50,935 bases of DNA from an uncultured Alphaproteobacteria bacterium (GCA_902573735.1 CACGLH010000010.1:1-50935), one strand, 5' to 3'; shown: positions 1 through 12,549, numbered from the stretch's first letter. The notes: generated by a model not told the origin, from the letters alone. Numbers and translations are program-made.

Positions 1-2
1 TT

Positions 3-368
3 TCAGTTGCTACTTCAGAATCTTGGAGAGATAAAAATTCTGGAGAAAAACAGGAAAGAACCCAATGGCATAATATTTCAATTTTATCAGAACCACTAGT
101 TAACATAGCTGAAAGATTCTTAAAAAAGGGATCAAAAGTTTATCTAGAAGGCCAACTTGAAACAAGAAAATGGCAAGATAACTCAGGCTCAGATAGATAT
201 AGTACTGAAATAGTTCTTAGGCCCTACAAGGGTGAGATTACATTGATCGACAATAAAGCAGATTCAAATATGACAAATGAACCTATCAGTAATAACCAAA
301 TGGATGAAATTCAAGAAAATAGCGTAAGTCCAAATGTAGATGACTTTGATGATGAAATACCTTTCTAA
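3..368 (+). CDS. ssb: Single-stranded DNA-binding protein, C-terminal part (5' end outside window)
   Basis: This is the last 121 codons of an SSB gene; the start lies upstream of the window. The visible part is the second half of the OB-fold, with the strand motifs [20 protein letters not shown] and [13 protein letters not shown]. An Asn/Asp-rich disordered linker follows, and the protein ends in the acidic tip DDFDDEIPF. In this family that tip docks partner proteins such as RecG, RecO and polymerase subunits, and SSB coats single-stranded DNA in replication, repair and recombination. The gene precedes gyrA on the same strand, but a terminator-like hairpin separates them. Identification is from the OB-fold motifs and the conserved C-terminal tip. 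Confidence 0.93.
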   Translation, partial: SVATSESWRDKNSGEKQERTQWHNISILSEPLVNIAERFLKKGSKVYLEGQLETRKWQDNSGSDRYSTEIVLRPYKGEITLIDNKADSNMTNEPISNNQMDEIQENSVSPNVDDFDDEIPF

Positions 369-377
369 ATAAAGCAG

Positions 378-404
378 AAAGTTTACAAAATAAGTAAACT
401 TTTT
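378..404 (+). terminator. Rho-independent terminator-like hairpin after ssb
   Basis: A perfect 9-bp stem (AAAGTTTAC at 378-386 with GTAAACTTT at 394-402) encloses a 7-base loop and runs into further T residues. It begins 10 bases after the ssb stop codon. This suggests that ssb transcription ends here and that gyrA has its own promoter in the remaining 90 bases. The stem is AT-rich, as expected for this genome, so efficiency cannot be judged by eye. Confidence 0.55.
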
Positions 405-494
405 ACTATCATATTACTACATATTGTACTAAAATATAAAAATTCTAATATTATCTTAAGTTCAAATCCAAACACTATTAATTAAAAAGTTTTA

Positions 495-3197
495 ATGGAA
501 GATAATCCTAATACAAAAGAAGATAAAAACCCTTTAGAAAGCATTAAAATCCAGGATGAAATGCGTAGTTCGTATTTAGATTACGCTATGAGTGTTATAG
601 TAAGCCGAGCTATTCCTGATTTAAGAGACGGTCTTAAGCCTGTCCATAGAAGAATCCTATATGCTATGCATGAAACTGGTAATACTCCTGATAAGGCATA
701 TCGAAAGTCTGCAAGACCAGTTGGTGACGTAATGGGAAAATATCACCCACACGGTGACAGCGCTATATATGATGCCTTAGTAAGGATGGCTCAACAATTT
801 TCAATGGGAGAAGTACTTATAGACGGTCAAGGAAACTTTGGCTCAATAGATGGTGATTCAGCTGCAGCAATGCGTTATACGGAAGTAAAATTAGCACCAA
901 TTACAAATAATATACTTACAGATATAGAAAAAGATACCGTAGATTTTCAAGATAATTATGACGGAAAAGATCTTGAACCTAATGTATTACCTGCTCAATT
1001 TCCAAATTTATTTTTGAATGGCGCAAGTGGTATTGCTGTAGGAATGGCAACAAACATTCCTCCTCATAACTTGAAAGAATTAATTCAAGCTACAAAGAAA
1101 TTAATTAATGAACCTAATAGTAGTCTTGAAGATTTATTTCAAATTGTCCCAGGACCTGATTTTCCTACTGGTGGATTAATTCTTGGTTATGGAGGTGCAA
1201 GAAAGGCTTATTCAGAAGGAAAAGGGTCTATATTAATAAGAGCAAAAACAAATATAGAAACTATAAGGCAAGATAAATCAGCAATTATTGTATCTGAAAT
1301 TCCATATCAAGTTAATAAATCAAATTTAATAGAAAAAATAGCTGATTTGGCAAAAAATAAAAAAATTGATGGTATTTCACACATACAAGATGAGTCTGAT
1401 AGGTTTGGTATTCGTATAGTAATAGAATTAAAACGAGACGCTACTGCTGAAGTAGTCTTAAATCAGTTGTATAGGTTTACGCCTCTTCAAACTAGTTTTG
1501 GATGCAATTTATTAGCTCTTAATAAAGGTAAACCAGAACAATTGAACCTCAAAGTGTATTTGGAAGAATTTATAGAATTTCGAGTTGAAATTGTTACAAA
1601 AAGAACAGAATTTGATCTAAGAAAAAATAGAGATAGAAGTCATCTGTTATGTGGTTTAGCAGTAGCAGTTTCTAATATTGATAAAATTGTAAATCTAATA
1701 AGAAATTCAAGTGATGGAATAGAAGCCAAAAATAATCTTATGAAAACAAGATGGCCTTCACAGGAAATAGTAGAATATTTAGAATTAATAGATGATCCAT
1801 CACACAAAATTAATGATGATGGCACATATAATTTAACTGAAAACCAGTCAAAAGCTATCTTGGAGTTAAGGCTACAAAGATTAACTGCTTTAGGAATTAA
1901 AGAGATTACAGAAGAATTAGTTCACCTTTCAAAAAATATCAAATCATATTTAGAAATTTTAGAATCTAGAGAAAAAATACTGGATATTGTAAACGAAGAG
2001 CTTACAGCCATTTCAGAAAAATATGGGAAGAAAAGGCAATCAGAAATTATTGATTTTGAAGGGGATACTGAAGACGAAGATTTAATTGAAAAAGACGATA
2101 TGGTTGTTAGTGTCACCGCTGGAGGATATATCAAAAGAACTTCTCTATCAGAATATAGAGCTCAAAATCGTGGTGGCAAAGGTTTACAAGGAATGAATCC
2201 TAAAGACGAAGATGTAGTAACAAATTTATTTGTAGCAAACACACATACTCCACTTCTATTTTTTTCAACTGACGGGATAGTATACAAAATAAAGACCTGG
2301 AGACTTCCAATTGGTGGGAGAAACTCACGAGGAAAAGCAATTATAAATATCTTACCCATAAATTCAGGTAAATCGGTTGCTGCAATTATGCCAGTTGATG
2401 CACCAGAAGAAACATGGGACGACTTACAAATATTTTTTGCAACCTCAACTGGCAGTGTACGTCGAAATGCCCTTTCTGATTTTACAAAAGTACAATCTAA
2501 TGGCAAAATTGCAATGAAATTGCCCGAAAATACTAACCTTGTAGGTGTAAAGATATGCTCTGATAATGATGATGTATTATTAAATTCATCTAAAGGAAAA
2601 GCTATTAGATTTGCAGTTTCAGATGTTAGAGTTTTTAAAGGAAGAGATTCTACCGGGGTAAGAGGAATTAAACTTTCCAAAAATGATTTTGTTGTTTCAA
2701 TGGCAATTATAAGGCATGTTAAGGTTACTTCAGAAGAACGATATTCATATTTTAAAATGCGCAGAGCTATAACAGGTGAGGAAAGTGTTGAAGAAACTCA
2801 ATTTGATACTAATGATCAAATGGTTACTATTTCAAAAGACAGATATGCAGAACTATCCGCTTCTGAAGAATGGATCCTTACATTAACATCCTCAGGGTTT
2901 GGCAAAAGGTCATCTGCACTTGAATTTAGAGTTTCTGGTAGAGGCGGACAAGGTATAACAGCTGCTAATCTTTTAAAAAGAGAGGATACAATTGTTGCAG
3001 CTTTTCCAGTAGAAGATGATGACCAAATTATGCTGATGACATCTACAGGTAAAGCTATAAGATGTCCAGTATCTGGAATTTCAAGACAGTCAAGAACTGC
3101 CTCTGGAGTTAAGGTTTTTGACACAGCGAATGAAGAAAAAGTTGTATCTGTTGCATGGATAGCTGAAAATAATGAAGAAGATGATCCAAGCAACTAA
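495..3197 (+). CDS. gyrA: DNA gyrase subunit A
   Basis: This is the A subunit of type IIA topoisomerase (A2B2 with GyrB), which introduces negative supercoils using ATP. The 900-residue length is normal for the alphaproteobacterial family. Visible marks are the N-terminal [18 protein letters not shown] block, the catalytic tyrosine Tyr128 in AAAMRYTEV, and the quinolone-resistance region [14 protein letters not shown]. In that region Ser89 and Asp93 match the susceptible-type residues (Ser83 and Asp87 in E. coli). A GyrA-box occurs near residue 557 as QNRGGKG, which marks the DNA-wrapping C-terminal beta-pinwheel and separates GyrA from ParC. An acidic tail ends the protein. The ATG at 495 has no clear Shine-Dalgarno sequence. 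The gene follows ssb and precedes trmFO by 29 bases. Confidence 0.98.
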   Translation: MEDNPNTKEDKNPLESIKIQDEMRSSYLDYAMSVIVSRAIPDLRDGLKPVHRRILYAMHETGNTPDKAYRKSARPVGDVMGKYHPHGDSAIYDALVRMAQQFSMGEVLIDGQGNFGSIDGDSAAAMRYTEVKLAPITNNILTDIEKDTVDFQDNYDGKDLEPNVLPAQFPNLFLNGASGIAVGMATNIPPHNLKELIQATKKLINEPNSSLEDLFQIVPGPDFPTGGLILGYGGARKAYSEGKGSILIRAKTNIETIRQDKSAIIVSEIPYQVNKSNLIEKIADLAKNKKIDGISHIQDESDRFGIRIVIELKRDATAEVVLNQLYRFTPLQTSFGCNLLALNKGKPEQLNLKVYLEEFIEFRVEIVTKRTEFDLRKNRDRSHLLCGLAVAVSNIDKIVNLIRNSSDGIEAKNNLMKTRWPSQEIVEYLELIDDPSHKINDDGTYNLTENQSKAILELRLQRLTALGIKEITEELVHLSKNIKSYLEILESREKILDIVNEELTAISEKYGKKRQSEIIDFEGDTEDEDLIEKDDMVVSVTAGGYIKRTSLSEYRAQNRGGKGLQGMNPKDEDVVTNLFVANTHTPLLFFSTDGIVYKIKTWRLPIGGRNSRGKAIINILPINSGKSVAAIMPVDAPEETWDDLQIFFATSTGSVRRNALSDFTKVQSNGKIAMKLPENTNLVGVKICSDNDDVLLNSSKGKAIRFAVSDVRVFKGRDSTGVRGIKLSKNDFVVSMAIIRHVKVTSEERYSYFKMRRAITGEESVEETQFDTNDQMVTISKDRYAELSASEEWILTLTSSGFGKRSSALEFRVSGRGGQGITAANLLKREDTIVAAFPVEDDDQIMLMTSTGKAIRCPVSGISRQSRTASGVKVFDTANEEKVVSVAWIAENNEEDDPSN

Positions 3198-3226
3198 AGA
3201 AATATCTTATTTAAAAATTTTTTCTT

Positions 3227-4585
3227 ATGAATTCTCATAATATAAACGTTGTTGGTGCTGGTTTAGCAGGGTGTGAAACAGCATGGCAATTATCTAAAAA
3301 AGGATATTGTGTAACCTTATATGAAATGCGTCCACAAAAAAAGACAGAGGCACATAAAACAGATAAATTTGCCGAATTAGTTTGTTCAAATTCGTTTAGG
3401 TCAAGTGACCATGAGAAAAATGCAGTTGGACAACTTAAATGGGAATTAAACAAAGCAAATAGTTTTATTTTAGAAAATGCAAATTTAAACTCTGTTCCCG
3501 CTGGTGGTGCATTAGCTATTGACCGAGAAAAGTTTTCATCTGATATCACTGAAAAGATATATTCAAATCAAAATATAAAAATTTTAAAGGAAGAAGTTAA
3601 AAATATTAAAGATTTTAAAGATCCTACAGTAATTGCAACAGGACCACTAACGTCCGACCAATTAAGCAACCAAATAATTTCTATTACTAACTCTGAAAAC
3701 CTTGCTTTTTTTGATGCTATTGCCCCTATTGTTTATTTAGAAAGTATAGATATGAAAAAAGCTTGGTTTCAATCAAGGTATGATAAAGGAAATGATGAAA
3801 ACGATAGAACAGCTTATCTAAATTGCCCCCTAAATGAAATACAATATAAACAATTTATTGATGATATTCTTATTTCTTCTAAAATTGATTTTAAAGATTG
3901 GGAAAAAAATACTCCTTATTTTCAATCATGTTTACCAATAGAAATTATGGCAGAAAGTGGAATAGAAACTCTTAGATTTGGGCCTATGAAACCAGTTGGG
4001 TTAAGAAATCCGCACAAACACAATGAAAGGCCACACGCTGTTGTGCAGCTTAGACCCGATAACAAAGAAAAAACATTATATAACATGGTTGGTTTTCAAA
4101 CAAAAATGAAATATGCCTCACAAGTTGAGGTATTTAAAAAAATTCCTGGTATGGAAAATGTTCAATTTGCAAGACTAGGTGGTATCCATCGAAATACTTT
4201 TATCAATACACCACACTTATTATCAAATGAATTGAGTTTAAAAAATGCCTCCAATATTTATTTTGCTGGACAAATTACAGGAGTTGAAGGTTATGTAGAA
4301 AGTACCGCAATTGGCCTTTTAGTTTCTTATTTTATAGATCAGAAAATCAAAAATAAAAAACCAATTATACCTCCACCCACTACTGCAATTGGAAGTCTCT
4401 ATCATCATTTACTGTTCAAAAACGATTTTGTTGAATTTCAACCTATGAATGTTAATTTTGGTTTATTTCAAGAATTACCAAAAATTAAAGGACATAAATT
4501 AAAAAAAGAAGTAAAAAAAGTAGCCTTAACTTCAAAAGCAAAAGAAGATTGGACAAATTGGATATCAGCTATAAACTTTTTTTGA
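3227..4585 (+). CDS. trmFO: Folate/FAD-dependent tRNA (uracil-54 C5) methyltransferase TrmFO
   Basis: TrmFO makes ribothymidine-54 in the tRNA T-loop using methylenetetrahydrofolate as carbon donor and reduced FAD, instead of the SAM-dependent TrmA. The 452-residue protein starts with an FAD dinucleotide motif (GAGLAGCETA from residue 10), followed by YEMRP and the conserved LVCSNSFRS stretch around Cys53. Near the C-terminus it has a second FAD-contacting stretch, YFAGQITGVEGYVES. These are signatures of the TrmFO/Gid family and not of the related GidA/MnmG, which is longer. It lies 29 bases after gyrA on the same strand, so it may be cotranscribed. gluQRS, another tRNA-modification gene, follows directly. 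Confidence 0.96.
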   Translation: MNSHNINVVGAGLAGCETAWQLSKKGYCVTLYEMRPQKKTEAHKTDKFAELVCSNSFRSSDHEKNAVGQLKWELNKANSFILENANLNSVPAGGALAIDREKFSSDITEKIYSNQNIKILKEEVKNIKDFKDPTVIATGPLTSDQLSNQIISITNSENLAFFDAIAPIVYLESIDMKKAWFQSRYDKGNDENDRTAYLNCPLNEIQYKQFIDDILISSKIDFKDWEKNTPYFQSCLPIEIMAESGIETLRFGPMKPVGLRNPHKHNERPHAVVQLRPDNKEKTLYNMVGFQTKMKYASQVEVFKKIPGMENVQFARLGGIHRNTFINTPHLLSNELSLKNASNIYFAGQITGVEGYVESTAIGLLVSYFIDQKIKNKKPIIPPPTTAIGSLYHHLLFKNDFVEFQPMNVNFGLFQELPKIKGHKLKKEVKKVALTSKAKEDWTNWISAINFF

Positions 4586-4614
4586 TACCTAATTAATTCT
4601 AATTGTTTTTTATC

Positions 4615-5460
4615 ATGATTATATCTAGATTTGCACCTTCACCAACAGGTTTTTTACATTTAGGACATGCGTATTCTGCATTATTGGCTTTTCAACTTGC
4701 TAAAACCAGTAATGGTTTATTTAAATTGAGAATAGAAGATATAGATTCAACTAGATGTAAAAAAATTTATCATAATGAAATCTATTATGATCTTAATTGG
4801 TTAGGAGTTAAATGGGAAAAGGATGTATTTGTTCAATCGGATAGAATTAATATCTATAAAAATTACATAAATTTCCTTAACGACAGAGGTTTAATTTATG
4901 GATGTGAGTGTTCTCGATCAGACATAAATAATGCTTTATTAGCTTTAGATAAACCTTTTAAATATCCCAATGCAGTAACTTATCCAGGAACATGTAGGAA
5001 AAAACAATTAGATATTTGGAGCAATAATGTAAGAATAAATGTTGAAAAAATTAACCATCACCTTGGTAGTCCAACTTTGTTATTTAATGAAAAAGGTACA
5101 GGACCAAATGGTGAAAAAGGTATTCAACAATTTGATTTACAGTGGTTCAAACAAACTCTTGGTGATATTGTAATAGCAAGAAGAGATATAAGAACATCAT
5201 ATCACTTAGCTTCTACAATTGATGATTTTCATCAAAACGTATCACTTGTAACTAGAGGAAACGACCTTTTTTATGACACTCCTGTTCACGTTTTACTTCA
5301 AAAATTATTTAACTTCAAAATTCCTAATTTTTATCATCATAAATTAATAAATGATCAAAACGGGAAAAAGTTATCAAAATCAAAAAATTCTGAAAGCTTA
5401 AATCAATTAAGAGAAAAAGGAATTAGTTTGGATGAAATAAAATCATTAATTGAGCAATAA
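4615..5460 (+). CDS. gluQRS: Glutamyl-Q tRNA(Asp) synthetase
   Basis: GluQRS is a truncated glutamyl-tRNA synthetase paralogue that attaches glutamate to queuosine-34 of tRNA(Asp). The protein has 281 residues from the ATG at 4615; an upstream TTG at 4603 would add only four residues and is less likely. Visible motifs are RFAPSPTGFLHLGHA, containing the class I HIGH-type sequence HLGH, and the KMSKS-type loop KKLSKSKNS near residue 250. A Cys-x-Cys ... Tyr-x-x-x-Cys set (GCECSRSD, then YPGTC) matches the zinc site typical of GluQRS. The protein stops soon after the KMSKS loop and lacks the anticodon-binding domain of full GluRS, which supports the call. It sits 29 bases after trmFO. Confidence 0.93.
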   Translation: MIISRFAPSPTGFLHLGHAYSALLAFQLAKTSNGLFKLRIEDIDSTRCKKIYHNEIYYDLNWLGVKWEKDVFVQSDRINIYKNYINFLNDRGLIYGCECSRSDINNALLALDKPFKYPNAVTYPGTCRKKQLDIWSNNVRINVEKINHHLGSPTLLFNEKGTGPNGEKGIQQFDLQWFKQTLGDIVIARRDIRTSYHLASTIDDFHQNVSLVTRGNDLFYDTPVHVLLQKLFNFKIPNFYHHKLINDQNGKKLSKSKNSESLNQLREKGISLDEIKSLIEQ

Positions 5461-5628
5461 AAAATTTATTTAAATAATTTTGTTAAATATTAATCTTTTT
5501 ACATTTTAAAAAAGTCAAAATTCTAAATAAAGTTATAGGACAACTTGTCTGGTTTTATTTCTTTTCATATTTTATATAGTAAGTAATTCTGTTAAATACT
5601 ATTATAATCCTTTTTGTTTTAAATCTCT

Positions 5629-6042
5629 ATGAAACTTTATTCTGAAAAAATATTAAAGCTTGCAACAGAAATACCTCATGTTGGAAAACTTAATAACGCA
5701 GAAAAAGAAATTAGTCTCAGAACTCCAATATGCGGTTCGAAAGTGTCAATATATATCAATTTTGAAAATGGTATTATTAAAGAATATATGCAAGAAATCA
5801 AAGCATGCGCTTTAGGCCAAGCTTCAGCCTCTATATTTGGATCAAATGCTATTGGCCAAAATTATACTTCTGTTTCTAAATTATTTTACAGTGTAAAAAA
5901 TATGCTTGAAAATAATGGAGATACACCTTTTAAGCCCTTTGAAAAATATGAATTATTGAGACCAGCATATGAATTTAAAAATAGGCATGATTCCATACTA
6001 TTGGTACTAGAAGCCGCCAAAAAAGCCTTCAAAATAAATTAA
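5629..6042 (+). CDS. NifU/IscU-like iron-sulfur cluster scaffold protein
   Basis: The 137-residue protein resembles the NifU N-terminal/IscU-like fold used as a scaffold or carrier for Fe-S clusters. Visible marks are Cys35 in RTPICGSKV and Cys60 in IKACALGQASAS, the conserved loop typical of the alphaproteobacterial NifU-like group. The third cysteine of canonical IscU, near the C-terminus, is absent, so this is a divergent member and not the main IscU. It is separated from gluQRS by 168 bases, so it probably has its own promoter. It is convergent with recG. The exact client proteins cannot be inferred from the context. Confidence 0.8.
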   Translation: MKLYSEKILKLATEIPHVGKLNNAEKEISLRTPICGSKVSIYINFENGIIKEYMQEIKACALGQASASIFGSNAIGQNYTSVSKLFYSVKNMLENNGDTPFKPFEKYELLRPAYEFKNRHDSILLVLEAAKKAFKIN

Positions 6043-6229
6043 AAAAAATTAAAAATTTAGAAATATGATAAATATCAAATAATTTATTATAAAAATAAAA
6101 ATACTATAAGCTGAACTAAATAAAAATATTTTCAGAAGGTTTAAAAAATAATGAAACATATTGGCATAAATTTTTGTTCTTGTTTTGTTCTTTAACACCT
6201 AGCATTCTTTTTTAGATACTGCAAGTATT

Positions 6230-8323
6230 TTATCCTGTTTCAAGAAGTGACAGCGACTTATCTTTATTCATCAAATGTAAAAGAATTCTTATATTTTCAC
6301 CATCTTTAGATTTAAGATTTCTATTATTTTTTATAATTTCACTTGCATCCTCATGTGCATAATAAAGTAAATCTTTATCAAATTCTAAATTTGCAATTTT
6401 AAACTTTGGGATACCTGATTGCTGTGGTCCAATAGGATTTCCTCCTCCACGCATTAATAAATCTTTCTCTGCAATATCAAATCCATTATCAAATTTTCTC
6501 AAGACCTCCAACCTTTCTTTACCTTGATTGCTGACATTTTTTGAATAGATCAAAATACAATTCGATTTTTTTTCTCCCCTACCGACTCTTCCCCTTAATT
6601 GGTGTAACTGCGCTAATCCAAATCTTTCTGCAGCTTCAATAATCATTACATTTGCATTAGGCACATCTATTCCTACTTCAATAACAGTTGTTGCCAAAAG
6701 AATTTGAATACTTCCAGCCTTGAATGACGTCATTATGTCACTTTTTTGGTCCTCTGACATTTTACCATGCAAAGTTTCAATTTTAATATTTGGAAGAAAT
6801 TTATTGAGTATAGAAAGCCTTTTTTCAATGGCTATTAATTCAGATTTTTCACCATCTTCTATTAATGGGCATACCCAATATGCTTGAGCTCCATTATTAC
6901 AAATTTCAAATAATCTAGAAATGAGTTTGTCTATTTTTTTTTCAGAAATGATAGATGTGTCTATTTTTTTTCTATTTAATGGTTTATCAAATATTCTCGA
7001 AATATCCATATCTCCATAGTTTGCAAGCTCTAACGTTCTTGGAATTGGTGTAGCTGTCATTACCAATATATCTAAATTTTCACCTTTTTGTATAAGATCG
7101 TGGCGTTGTTTTACACCAAACTTATGTTGTTCATCAACAATAACCAATTCAAGTTTTTTAAATAGAACCCCCTTTTGAAAAAGTGCATGAGTACCAATAA
7201 TTAAATCTGCTTTACCTGATTTTATGATTTCTAGAGTTTCTTTTTTCTCTTTAGTTTTCATTTTACCTGTTAATAATACAACGCTAATTCCAGCATCTTT
7301 TGTATATTGAAGAAAATTAATAAAATGTTGTTTAGCTAATATATCAGTTGGAACCATTAAGGCAGATTGACCTCTATTTTCAGCAACTAATATCATTGCA
7401 AATAATGCAACTAATGTTTTACCCGAACCAACATCTCCTTGGATCAATCTGTACATTCTATCAGTTTTCGATAGATCAGATTGAATTTCAGCAATACATA
7501 ATTCTTGAGATTTTGTTAATGAAAAAGGTAATTTCCTCCTAATCAAAGTGGAAATTCTATGAGTTGAAATTCTTCTTTTTTTTTTATTTTTTTTTGAGAA
7601 ATTTCTTGCTATTAACAAACTCAGTTGATGACTAAATAGCTCATCATAAGCTAATCTTAATCTAAAATAAGAGTTTAAAGATAAGTCATTTATTGTTTTT
7701 GGACTATGTATTCTTTTTAAACTACTGGCATGATCTATCCAATTCATAGATTTCAGTCTTTTTTTACAAATCCATTCATATGAATTGATTGATTTTGGCA
7801 ATAGTTGAAGAATTTGATTCACACAATTAAAAAATACTTTTTGAGATATGCCTTTTGTAAGAGAATAAATAGGTTCAATTTCTGGAATTTTATCTAAATC
7901 ATTTATTGTTTCTATATAATCAGGGTGAATAATTTGGAAATTATCTTTATATTTTTGTAATTTTCCTGATACAATTCGTTCTTGATTAATGGGTAAATTT
8001 CTTTTGATCCAATCATTTTTAGCATTAAAAAAAATCAAATTTATTTGATTAAATCCATCGGTTACTTCAATGCTAATTGGTCCTTTAAAATTTTTAAAAT
8101 TATGCTTAACTACTCTTATCTTTAAAATGACTGTTTCATTTTCATTAAAATCATTAATTATTTCTACATGTTTTCTAATTTTTAAACTTGAGGGAAAAGA
8201 ATACAGAAAATCTAAAGGTTTTGATATGCCCAGTTTATGTAAATTGAAAATTGATTTTGGGCCAATTCCTTTTAAGTTTTCTAATTTTCCAAATAATGGA
8301 AATAAAAAATGAGGTCTAAACAT
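6230..8323 (-). CDS. recG: ATP-dependent DNA helicase RecG
   Basis: RecG is a superfamily 2 helicase that regresses stalled replication forks and migrates Holliday junctions. The 697-residue length is normal. The N-terminal wedge/OB domain begins with the helix-hairpin-helix-like LKGIGPKSIFNLHKLGI. The helicase core shows Walker A (GDVGSGKTLVALF), motif II as DEQH (IVDEQHKFGVKQR), motif III (MTATPIPRTLEL) and motif VI (QLRGRVGRGEKKS). The coding strand contains two very long A tracts (10 and 9 A, opposite the T runs near 7577-7596), yet the frame stays open. This is useful when judging the homopolymer frameshifts elsewhere in the window. ligA lies 41 bases upstream on the same strand. Confidence 0.97.
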   Translation of the reverse strand: MFRPHFLFPLFGKLENLKGIGPKSIFNLHKLGISKPLDFLYSFPSSLKIRKHVEIINDFNENETVILKIRVVKHNFKNFKGPISIEVTDGFNQINLIFFNAKNDWIKRNLPINQERIVSGKLQKYKDNFQIIHPDYIETINDLDKIPEIEPIYSLTKGISQKVFFNCVNQILQLLPKSINSYEWICKKRLKSMNWIDHASSLKRIHSPKTINDLSLNSYFRLRLAYDELFSHQLSLLIARNFSKKNKKKRRISTHRISTLIRRKLPFSLTKSQELCIAEIQSDLSKTDRMYRLIQGDVGSGKTLVALFAMILVAENRGQSALMVPTDILAKQHFINFLQYTKDAGISVVLLTGKMKTKEKKETLEIIKSGKADLIIGTHALFQKGVLFKKLELVIVDEQHKFGVKQRHDLIQKGENLDILVMTATPIPRTLELANYGDMDISRIFDKPLNRKKIDTSIISEKKIDKLISRLFEICNNGAQAYWVCPLIEDGEKSELIAIEKRLSILNKFLPNIKIETLHGKMSEDQKSDIMTSFKAGSIQILLATTVIEVGIDVPNANVMIIEAAERFGLAQLHQLRGRVGRGEKKSNCILIYSKNVSNQGKERLEVLRKFDNGFDIAEKDLLMRGGGNPIGPQQSGIPKFKIANLEFDKDLLYYAHEDASEIIKNNRNLKSKDGENIRILLHLMNKDKSLSLLETG

Positions 8324-8364
8324 TTATAAAAACCTTCCTAATGAATTATATATAATAAAAGGAA

Positions 8365-10506
<2,142 letters not shown>

Positions 10507-10512
10507 TTAAAC

Positions 10513-10527
10513 ATTGCAAATTGCAAT
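10513..10527. promoter_or_regulatory. 15-bp inverted repeat between ligA and mnmA
   Basis: ATTGCAA at 10513-10519 and TTGCAAT at 10521-10527 form a perfect inverted repeat around a central A. It lies in the 150-base gap between the divergent ligA and mnmA genes, about 50 bases upstream of ligA. Two G/C-containing half sites facing each other in otherwise A/T sequence look like a small operator, but no matching regulator is visible. It could be chance. Confidence 0.3.
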
Positions 10528-10614
10528 AATTGATTTAATTAACAACTCAATATGTAATTTAAATTATAAGATATTACTTACCATAACTTTAAATTTATAA
10601 CATTTTTTTTGATT

Positions 10615-11733
10615 ATGAATTCATTAGGAATAAATAAAGAACCAAAAAATACAAGGGTGGTTGTTGCAATGTCTGGTGGCGTTGATAGTTCTGTTGTAGC
10701 AGCAAAATTAAAAACAGAAGGATATGATGTTATCGGAATTACAATGCAATTATATTCTGGTAATGTATCTAATAATAAACCTGGTAAATGTTGTGGAGGT
10801 GTGGATATAAACGATGCCATCAAAGTTTCAAGAGACTTTGATTTTCCTCATTATGTATTTGATTATGAAGATGAATTTAAAAAAAATGTCATTGATGATT
10901 TTACAAATTCTTATGTTAATGGACTTACTCCTGTTCCATGTATACGTTGTAATGAAACTGTAAAATTTTCAAATCTTCTTGATGCAGCTAGAAATTTAAA
11001 GGCAGACTGCATGGCTACAGGTCATTATGTTAGAAGAAAATTAGGCTTGAATGGTATTGAATTACATACTGCACTTGATAATAAAAAGGATCAAAGTTAT
11101 TTCTTGTTTGCGACTACACTCAAACAGTTAGAATTTTTGCGATTTCCACTTGGGGATCACAAATCAAAAGAAACAACTAGATCTTTAGCCGAAGATCTAG
11201 GTCTTAAAGTTGCTAATAAACCTGATAGTCAAGATATTTGTTTTATTGCAAAAGGTAAATATTTTGATTTTATACAAAATACAACAAATGAGTATATAAA
11301 AGAAGGATCAATATATAACAAAGAAGGACAAAAATTAGGTACACATAAAGGTATCGCAAATTATACAATAGGCCAAAGAAAAGGTTTAGGCATATCTTCA
11401 ACTCGTCCCCTTTACGTTACTAAAATTGATGTTAAATCAAACTCAATAATTGTTGGTTATAAATCTGATCTGGTTGGAGAAAAGTTTAAAATTAATAATA
11501 TAAATTGGTTAGGTCATGAAAATTTTAATGATTGCCCTAAAAATGGTTTTTTAGTAGATGTAAAAGTTAGATCAACAAGACCACCTAAAAGTGCTGAAAT
11601 ATATCCTTTAGATAAAAAAAATGGATTAGTTACTTTAAAGGACCACGAAGAATCAATTGCACCAGGACAAGCCTGCGTATTTTATGAACAAAATTCTTCA
11701 AGAGTACTAGGTGGAGGATGGATTTCTAATTAA
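10615..11733 (+). CDS. mnmA: tRNA-specific 2-thiouridylase MnmA
   Basis: MnmA places sulfur on C2 of the wobble uridine (U34) of tRNA(Lys), tRNA(Glu) and tRNA(Gln), using ATP and a persulfide relay. The start is set at the ATG at 10615 (372 residues); a TTG two codons upstream is in frame but has no better signal. Visible motifs are the PP-loop SGGVDSS at residues 20-26, the catalytic cysteine in TPVPCIRCNETVKF, and the second catalytic cysteine in PDSQDICFIAKG. The C-terminal beta-barrel ends in SSRVLGGGWIS. Two A8 tracts within the gene are in frame. yaaA follows 20 bases later on the same strand. Confidence 0.97.
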   Translation: MNSLGINKEPKNTRVVVAMSGGVDSSVVAAKLKTEGYDVIGITMQLYSGNVSNNKPGKCCGGVDINDAIKVSRDFDFPHYVFDYEDEFKKNVIDDFTNSYVNGLTPVPCIRCNETVKFSNLLDAARNLKADCMATGHYVRRKLGLNGIELHTALDNKKDQSYFLFATTLKQLEFLRFPLGDHKSKETTRSLAEDLGLKVANKPDSQDICFIAKGKYFDFIQNTTNEYIKEGSIYNKEGQKLGTHKGIANYTIGQRKGLGISSTRPLYVTKIDVKSNSIIVGYKSDLVGEKFKINNINWLGHENFNDCPKNGFLVDVKVRSTRPPKSAEIYPLDKKNGLVTLKDHEESIAPGQACVFYEQNSSRVLGGGWISN

Positions 11734-11753
11734 TTAAATAAAGGTTAACAGAA

Positions 11754-12524
11754 ATGTTATTAGTTATATCACCAGCAAAAAAATTAGATTTTTCACCAGT
11801 AGAAATCGAAAATAATTTGTCAAAGCCCCTTTTTCAAAAAGACGCTACAAATTTAGCTAATGTAGCATCAAAATTAAGTAAATCGGAGTTAAAACAATTA
11901 ATGTCAATTTCAGATAAATTAGCTGATTTAAATTTTCAAAGATTCCAAAGTTTTAAAAATAATCCAACTGAAATATCTACTAAAGCTGCAGCATTTGCTT
12001 TTAATGGTGATACTTACACTGGTTTGAATATAATGGAATTCTCTAAATTAGATTTAGATTTTTCTCAAAATCACTTAAGAATTTTGTCTGGTTTATATGG
12101 TTTACTTCGCCCCCTCGATTTAATTCAACCATATAGGCTGGAAATGGGAAGTAACTTAAAAAATGATAAAGGCCATAATTTATACCAATATTGGAGTGAT
12201 ATTGTTTCAAACAACCTAAATTTGGATCTTGAAAAATCTAAATATAATAAAATTATAAATTTAGCATCCTTAGAGTATTCAAAAGTTATAAACACTAAAA
12301 TAATAAGTGCCGATATTATTAATCCACAATTTTTAGAAGAAAAAAATAATACATTAAAAAATGTTAGTTTTTTTTCTAAGAAAGCTAGAGGTAGTATGGC
12401 TAGATTTATATTAAAAAATAAAATACTAAATCACTCTGAAATTAAGGATTTTAATTATGATCGCTATAAATTTAACCCTTCTTTATCTTCTGAATTGAAG
12501 CCTGTATTTACAAGAAAATCATAA
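11754..12524 (+). CDS. yaaA: Peroxide stress protein YaaA (DUF328/UPF0246)
   Basis: The 256-residue protein begins MLLVISPAKKLDF, the highly conserved N-terminus of the YaaA/UPF0246 family. It also carries the family motifs FNGDTYTGL, LSGLYGLLRPLDLIQPYRLEMG, ASLEYSKV and KARGSMARFI. In E. coli the protein lowers oxidative damage by limiting free iron and binds DNA; its biochemical mechanism is not fully established. The gene sits between mnmA and an M20 peptidase with short gaps and is probably in the same transcript. Length and motifs are normal. Confidence 0.93.
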   Translation: MLLVISPAKKLDFSPVEIENNLSKPLFQKDATNLANVASKLSKSELKQLMSISDKLADLNFQRFQSFKNNPTEISTKAAAFAFNGDTYTGLNIMEFSKLDLDFSQNHLRILSGLYGLLRPLDLIQPYRLEMGSNLKNDKGHNLYQYWSDIVSNNLNLDLEKSKYNKIINLASLEYSKVINTKIISADIINPQFLEEKNNTLKNVSFFSKKARGSMARFILKNKILNHSEIKDFNYDRYKFNPSLSSELKPVFTRKS

Positions 12525-12549
12525 CCTTAAAAAGAATAGTTAATTGAAA

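Noticed and set aside
2162-2680. Long minus-strand open frame inside gyrA (172 residues)
   Set aside because: It lies wholly antisense to a perfectly conserved gyrA region, and its composition (Ser/Leu/Ile/Phe-rich) is that of a shadow frame of an AT-rich gene. No start signal was seen.
5539-5549. Small palindrome GACAA-C-TTGTC before the NifU-like gene
   Set aside because: Only 5-bp arms. Too short to separate from chance in this 168-base gap, and no supporting context.
6151-6195. Short peptide MKHIGINFCSCFVL in the gap before the recG end
   Set aside because: Only 14 residues. AGAAGG lies 13 bases upstream, too far for a good start. No regulatory context or downstream gene on that strand.
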